Shown: positions 6,608 to 10,254 of the stretch, in pieces
How positions within the stretch are numbered: the first letter of the stretch is position 1
How the letters are laid out: every line of letters begins with the position of its first letter
From: Chryseobacterium sp. UBA6632
GTDB lineage: Bacteria; Bacteroidota; Bacteroidia; Flavobacteriales; Weeksellaceae
Length of the DNA: 10,254 bases
Direction of reading: 5' to 3'
Assembly (NCBI GenBank): GCA_002455915.1
Contig: DKLU01000189.1
Span: 1-10,254 of the forward strand
Program-made: the position numbers and the translations under genes
The notes under the pieces: model-generated
The model's input: the letters and a program-made list of their open reading frames with translations, nothing else
The model's database searches: none
What the model was told of the DNA's origin: nothing

Positions 6608-6610
6608 TTT

Positions 6611-6644
6611 AATATGCAGTCTTTTCGGCTGCATATTTTATTTT
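6611..6644 (+). terminator. Rho-independent terminator of purB
   Basis: The stem aatatgcag (6611-6619) pairs perfectly with ctgcatatt (6629-6637) and can continue inward by a T-G and a C-G pair to a 5-nt loop. A T-rich tail (tttt-a-tttt) follows. It begins three bases after the purB stop codon. The AT-rich outer stem suggests some read-through into the next gene is possible. Confidence 0.82.
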
Positions 6645-6663
6645 AACCAAATCAAACCGATTC

Positions 6664-7626
6664 ATGAAAAAAATACTTTTAGCCATTTTATTATTGCCGA
6701 TACTTTCTTTTTCTCAGGAAAAGGAAGTTTTAAAGTATTTTAAATCAAAAGATTCATTGGTTGGAGTTAAAGATCAAAACGGGAAAATTGTTGTTCCTGC
6801 ACAGTTTAAAGTTTTTTCTTATTTGAAAGACGGAGAATTGGTAAAAGGTGAAACAATCTATTTTGATGGATTTAAAAATGATGAAAAGCCTGGAAAAAAT
6901 GAATGGGGCTACGTCTACGACAAAAAAGGAAATTTCCTCTACAAACCCTTCTTTTACGACAACGGAGCAGATTATTTCTCTGAAGGAGTAAGAAGGTTTG
7001 TTAAAGACGGGAAAGTTGGTTTTGTAGACAGAAACGGAACGGTTATCATTAAACCTGAACATGATTTTGTCTCACCTTTCAATTACGGTTATGCCGCTTT
7101 TTGTGATGATTGTGATTGGGAAAAAACAGAAGATGAACATAAAGCAATGGTTGGTGGAACTTGGGGAGTGATGAATTTCAAAGGAGAAATTGTGATGCCT
7201 GTTTCAAAATCTGAAAATACGATTGAAGTTGATGGAAAATATTTTCCGAATCCATTCAAATACAACGAAAAAGAGAAGACCATTCTTCAGTTTTTCGAAA
7301 AACAAAATAAAAAACTTTCAGAATTGTATTATGTAAATCACTATACAAGTTTATCTGAAAATGAAAAGAAATTATTCTTTGAAATCGTAGAAAAACCGAA
7401 AGAAAACTTTCCTTTTTATCAGATAAATACATACGATTACAGAAGAATAGAAACGGGATCTTGGTTTGATTTCAAATTCTTAATTTCAGAAGATGGCAAA
7501 AATATTTTTGCGCTGGATTATGATGAAGAAAAAATTCCTTTTGAAAAATGGTTGAAAAAAGAAACAAAAGAAGCCGAACAATATCAGAAGGAACATCCGG
7601 ATAATCCGAATAAATTAAGTAAATAA
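6664..7626 (+). CDS. Secreted WG-repeat protein
   Basis: A 320-residue exported protein. Residues 1-17 form a signal peptide (MKK, Leu/Ile-rich core, SFS before Gln18). The first half carries about four WG (KWG-type) beta repeats of the form (W/V)G-x-x-(D/N)-x-x-G-x-(I/V)-x-x-P, near 33-48 (VGVKDQNGKIVVPAQF), 81-97 (WGYVYDKKGNFLYKPFF), 118-135 (VGFVDRNGTVIIKPEHDF) and 167-180 (WGVMNFKGEIVMPV). Between the third and fourth lies CDDCDW (147-152), with two nearby cysteines. The C-terminal half (from about 200) has no recognisable motif and is rich in Lys and Glu, ending in a charged tail (HPDNPNKLSK). WG-repeat proteins are common in Bacteroidota and mostly uncharacterised; a role in binding or envelope structure is only a guess. 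The gene lies between purB and purL, 29 bases before purL and with no terminator after it. It may be co-transcribed with purL by position rather than by function. Confidence 0.9.
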   Translation: MKKILLAILLLPILSFSQEKEVLKYFKSKDSLVGVKDQNGKIVVPAQFKVFSYLKDGELVKGETIYFDGFKNDEKPGKNEWGYVYDKKGNFLYKPFFYDNGADYFSEGVRRFVKDGKVGFVDRNGTVIIKPEHDFVSPFNYGYAAFCDDCDWEKTEDEHKAMVGGTWGVMNFKGEIVMPVSKSENTIEVDGKYFPNPFKYNEKEKTILQFFEKQNKKLSELYYVNHYTSLSENEKKLFFEIVEKPKENFPFYQINTYDYRRIETGSWFDFKFLISEDGKNIFALDYDEEKIPFEKWLKKETKEAEQYQKEHPDNPNKLSK

Positions 7627-7633
7627 GTCTAAT

Positions 7634-7661
7634 AATATTTAATATCTGACATCTAATGTCT
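7634..7661 (+). repeat. Degenerate heptad tandem repeat across the purL start
   Basis: Four adjacent 7-base units fit the consensus (A/G)A(T/C)(A/G)TCT with one deviation in the first: 7634-7640, 7641-7647 (aatatct), 7648-7654 (gacatct) and 7655-7661. The ATG of purL lies inside the last unit. A possible fifth unit, taagtct (7624-7630), overlaps the stop codon of the upstream gene but is offset by three bases. The third and fourth units can also form a 5-bp hairpin, gacat (7648-7652) with atgtc (7656-7660), which includes the start codon. Confidence 0.55.
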
Positions 7662-10254
7662 CAAAACAAAAGAATTTTCGTAGAAAAGAGAGGAATTTTC
7701 GATGTGGAAAGTCCAAAAATTTTTGATGAAGTAAAAGCGGTGGTTCCGTCTATCCAAAGCGTAAAAGTGTATAACGTTTACGATATTTTTGGATTAAACG
7801 ATGGTGAATTCGAAAAAGTTGTGAATAGCACTTTCGTAGATCCGGTTACTGATATTTTAATCGAGGAAAATCCGGCACAAGGAACTCATTTCGCATTAGA
7901 ATTTTTGCCTGGTCAATACGATCAGCGTGCAGATTCTGCTCAACAGTGTATCGCTTTATTGACTGGAAATGAGAAGTCTAAAGTAAGAAGCGGCAAATTA
8001 ATCGAGTTTGAAGGAATTTCCGAATCTGATTTGGTTAAAATCAAAGATCTTTTAATTAATAAGGTTGAATCTCAGGAAAAAGATTTATCAATTTTAGATA
8101 TTCCTACGGAAGAAACACCGTCAAAAGTGATTGTTCATGAAGGTTTTATCAATTTTGATGATTCTCAGCTTGCAGAATTCTTCAACAATCATGGTTTTGC
8201 TTTAGGTTTAGATGATTTGAAATTCATTCAGGAATATTTTAAATCTGAACAGAGAAATCCTACAGAAACTGAATTGAAAGTTTTAGACACGTACTGGAGC
8301 GACCACTGTCGTCACACGACGTTTGAAACAGAATTGTCAAATATTGAATTTGAAGGACAGTTTAAACATACATTGGAAACTATTTTCAATGATTATATCG
8401 AAAAAAGAAAATTCTTAGGACGCGAATTGAAACCAATCTCTTTAATGGATTTGGCAACGGTTTGCGGAAGATATTTCCATAAAACAGGGAATTTGGAGAA
8501 TCTTGTTGTTTCAGATGAAATCAACGCATGCACCATCCAAATCGAAGCTGAATACGATGGTAAAAAAGAACCTTGGTATTTATTATTCAAAAACGAAACG
8601 CACAATCACCCAACAGAAATTGAGCCTTTTGGTGGGGCTTCAACGTGTTTAGGTGGTGCAATCAGAGATCCTTTGTCTGGTCGTTCTTTCGTTTTCCAGG
8701 CAATGAGATTAACTGGGGCTGCAGATGTTTTGGAGTCAGTTGACCAAACTTTGCCAGGTAAATTACCTCAAAAAACAATCACAAAACAAGCTGCAAACGG
8801 ATATTCTTCTTACGGTAACCAAATTGGTTTGGCGACTACAATGGTTTCTGAAATCTATGACGAAGGTTATAAAGCAAAAAGAATGGAAGTTGGTTTCGTT
8901 GCCGGAGCGGTTCCTGTGGATTGGGTAAGACGTGAAAAACCTGAAGCTGGTGATTCTATCATCATTTTAGGGGGTGCGACTGGTCGTGACGGAGTTGGTG
9001 GAGCGAGCGGAAGTTCAAAAGAACAGGACGAAACTTCTATCCACACGATGAGTTCTGAAGTTCAGAAAGGAAATGCGGTTGAGGAGCGTAAAATCCAGAG
9101 ATTATTCAGAAATCCTGAAGTGACAAGATTGATTAAAAAATCAAACGATTTCGGAGCGGGAGGTGTTTCCGTAGCAATCGGTGAAATTGCTGATTCTTTG
9201 GAAGTTAATCTGGATGTTTTACCTTTAAAATACGAAGGTTTAAATGGAACTGAACTGGCTATTTCTGAATCTCAGGAAAGAATGGCGGTTGTGGTTGAGC
9301 CAAAAGATAAAGAAAAATTCATCAAATTCTGTGAGGCTGAAAACATTGTAGCTGTTGAAGTTGCAAAAGTGACAGATTCCGGAAGAATGCAGATGTTCTG
9401 GAAAGGCGATAAAATTGTTGACCTTTCGAGAGCGTTTTTGGATACAAACGGTTGTTCAAAAAGTCAGGAAGTTAAAATTACTCACCTCCATGAAGTAAAA
9501 GAAGAAACTCCTGCATTTAATGAAGAGAATTTCTTAAAAATATTAAGTGATAAAAATGTTGCTTCTCAAAAAGGTTTGTTGGAAATGTTCGATTCATCGA
9601 TTGGAGCGACTACGGTGGCAATGCCTTTAGGTGGAAAATATCAGCAGACTTTGATGGAAGGAAGCGTTCAGACGTTGCCAATTATCGGAGCAAAAAATAT
9701 CGAAACGGTTTCTTTGGCGAGTTGGGGATTTGATGCAGAGATTTCTAAGCAAAATTCTTTGTTGGGAGCTTCTTACGCGGTGGTAGAAAGTGTTGCGAAA
9801 ATCGTTGCGATGGGTGGCGATTATAAAAATATCAGATTCAGTTTCCAGGAATATTTTGAGAAATTAGGTCAGAATCCTGAAAAATGGGGTAAACCTTTGG
9901 CTTCACTTTTAGGAGCTTATGATGCTCAAATTAATTTTGGATTAGCTGCCATCGGTGGAAAAGACTCGATGAGTGGAACGTATCAGGATTTGAATGTTCC
10001 GCCAACATTGATTTCTTTCGCTTGTGCAAACGGTGAGAAGAAAAATATTATCTCTCCTGAATTTAAAGGGGAAGGAAATAAAGTGTATTTCTTCAATCAT
10101 ATCGCTCAGGAAAACGGACTTCCGAATTATGATGCTTTAAAAACGGTTTATGAATTAATTTTCGAAAACATTAAAGCAGGAAAAATCGTTTCTGTGAAAA
10201 CGGTTAAAGAAGGTGGAGTTGCTGTTGCTTTGGCAAAAATGAGCTTCGGAAATA
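7656..10254 (+). CDS. purL: Phosphoribosylformylglycinamidine synthase, large single-chain type (3' partial)
   Basis: FGAM synthase converts FGAR, glutamine and ATP to FGAM in step 4 of de novo purine synthesis, in the cytoplasm. The frame is open from the ATG at 7656 to the window edge with no interruption, giving 866 residues. A TGA lies in frame three codons upstream, so 7656 is the first possible start. Visible parts are the PurS-like N-terminal domain; a linker with YWSDHCRHTTF (213-223); and the first ATP-binding AIRS-like domain with ETHNHPTEIEPFGGAS from 314 and the glycine-rich GGATGRDGVGGASGSS (439-454). NDFGAGGVS follows near 497-505, then the second AIRS-like half with GGKDSMSG (767-774). 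Full-length proteins of this type have roughly 1200-1300 residues, so the C-terminal glutaminase domain with its catalytic Cys-His-Glu lies outside. The single-chain form means no separate purQ and purS genes are expected. No clear promoter or Shine-Dalgarno site is seen in the 29-base gap upstream. Confidence 0.97.
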   Translation, partial: MSQNKRIFVEKRGIFDVESPKIFDEVKAVVPSIQSVKVYNVYDIFGLNDGEFEKVVNSTFVDPVTDILIEENPAQGTHFALEFLPGQYDQRADSAQQCIALLTGNEKSKVRSGKLIEFEGISESDLVKIKDLLINKVESQEKDLSILDIPTEETPSKVIVHEGFINFDDSQLAEFFNNHGFALGLDDLKFIQEYFKSEQRNPTETELKVLDTYWSDHCRHTTFETELSNIEFEGQFKHTLETIFNDYIEKRKFLGRELKPISLMDLATVCGRYFHKTGNLENLVVSDEINACTIQIEAEYDGKKEPWYLLFKNETHNHPTEIEPFGGASTCLGGAIRDPLSGRSFVFQAMRLTGAADVLESVDQTLPGKLPQKTITKQAANGYSSYGNQIGLATTMVSEIYDEGYKAKRMEVGFVAGAVPVDWVRREKPEAGDSIIILGGATGRDGVGGASGSSKEQDETSIHTMSSEVQKGNAVEERKIQRLFRNPEVTRLIKKSNDFGAGGVSVAIGEIADSLEVNLDVLPLKYEGLNGTELAISESQERMAVVVEPKDKEKFIKFCEAENIVAVEVAKVTDSGRMQMFWKGDKIVDLSRAFLDTNGCSKSQEVKITHLHEVKEETPAFNEENFLKILSDKNVASQKGLLEMFDSSIGATTVAMPLGGKYQQTLMEGSVQTLPIIGAKNIETVSLASWGFDAEISKQNSLLGASYAVVESVAKIVAMGGDYKNIRFSFQEYFEKLGQNPEKWGKPLASLLGAYDAQINFGLAAIGGKDSMSGTYQDLNVPPTLISFACANGEKKNIISPEFKGEGNKVYFFNHIAQENGLPNYDALKTVYELIFENIKAGKIVSVKTVKEGGVAVALAKMSFGN

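Noticed and set aside
8393..8928. Short open frames on both strands inside purL (8393-8605 minus, 8725-8928 plus)
   Set aside because: They overlap a continuous, strongly conserved purL reading frame and have no features of their own.

Overview
The window looks like a chromosomal segment of a flavobacterium (Bacteroidota), most likely Chryseobacterium or a close relative. This rests on low GC, A-rich leader regions without clear Shine-Dalgarno sites, signal peptides ending in AFAQ or SFSQ, TAnnTTTG-type promoter elements, and the character of the proteins. The genus is inferred from memory of related sequences and was not searched.

Bases 1-2304 run on the plus strand. A 5'-truncated family 3 glycoside hydrolase (BglX-like beta-glucosidase) ends in a strong terminator. 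A small secreted protein of unknown function follows, with its own terminator. Bases 2305-2566 form a short convergent intergenic region. It holds two terminators and, between them, three short hairpins that all carry the same GAA triloop.

Bases 2567-4685 are on the minus strand. An AraC-family regulator lies directly upstream of an iron-type alcohol dehydrogenase, and each has a plausible flavobacterial promoter. An 11-bp perfect inverted repeat straddles the -33 element of the regulator promoter. Bases 4686-5179 are a 494-base divergent intergenic region. It contains a GC-rich, hairpin-based element of about 92 bp and a second structured stretch, both resembling dispersed intergenic elements of this group.

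Bases 5180-10254 are on the plus strand and carry purB (adenylosuccinate lyase), a secreted WG-repeat protein, and the first 866 codons of purL (FGAM synthase), which runs off the window. PurL acts at the FGAR to FGAM step of de novo purine synthesis. PurB acts at SAICAR to AICAR and again at adenylosuccinate to AMP. A degenerate seven-base tandem repeat covers the purL start codon.

Most of the window is ordinary core metabolism, and I see no convincing new multi-gene system. The items most worth a second look are the non-coding ones: the GAA-triloop hairpin trio, the 92-bp hairpin element, the regulator-promoter inverted repeat, and the heptad repeat at purL.
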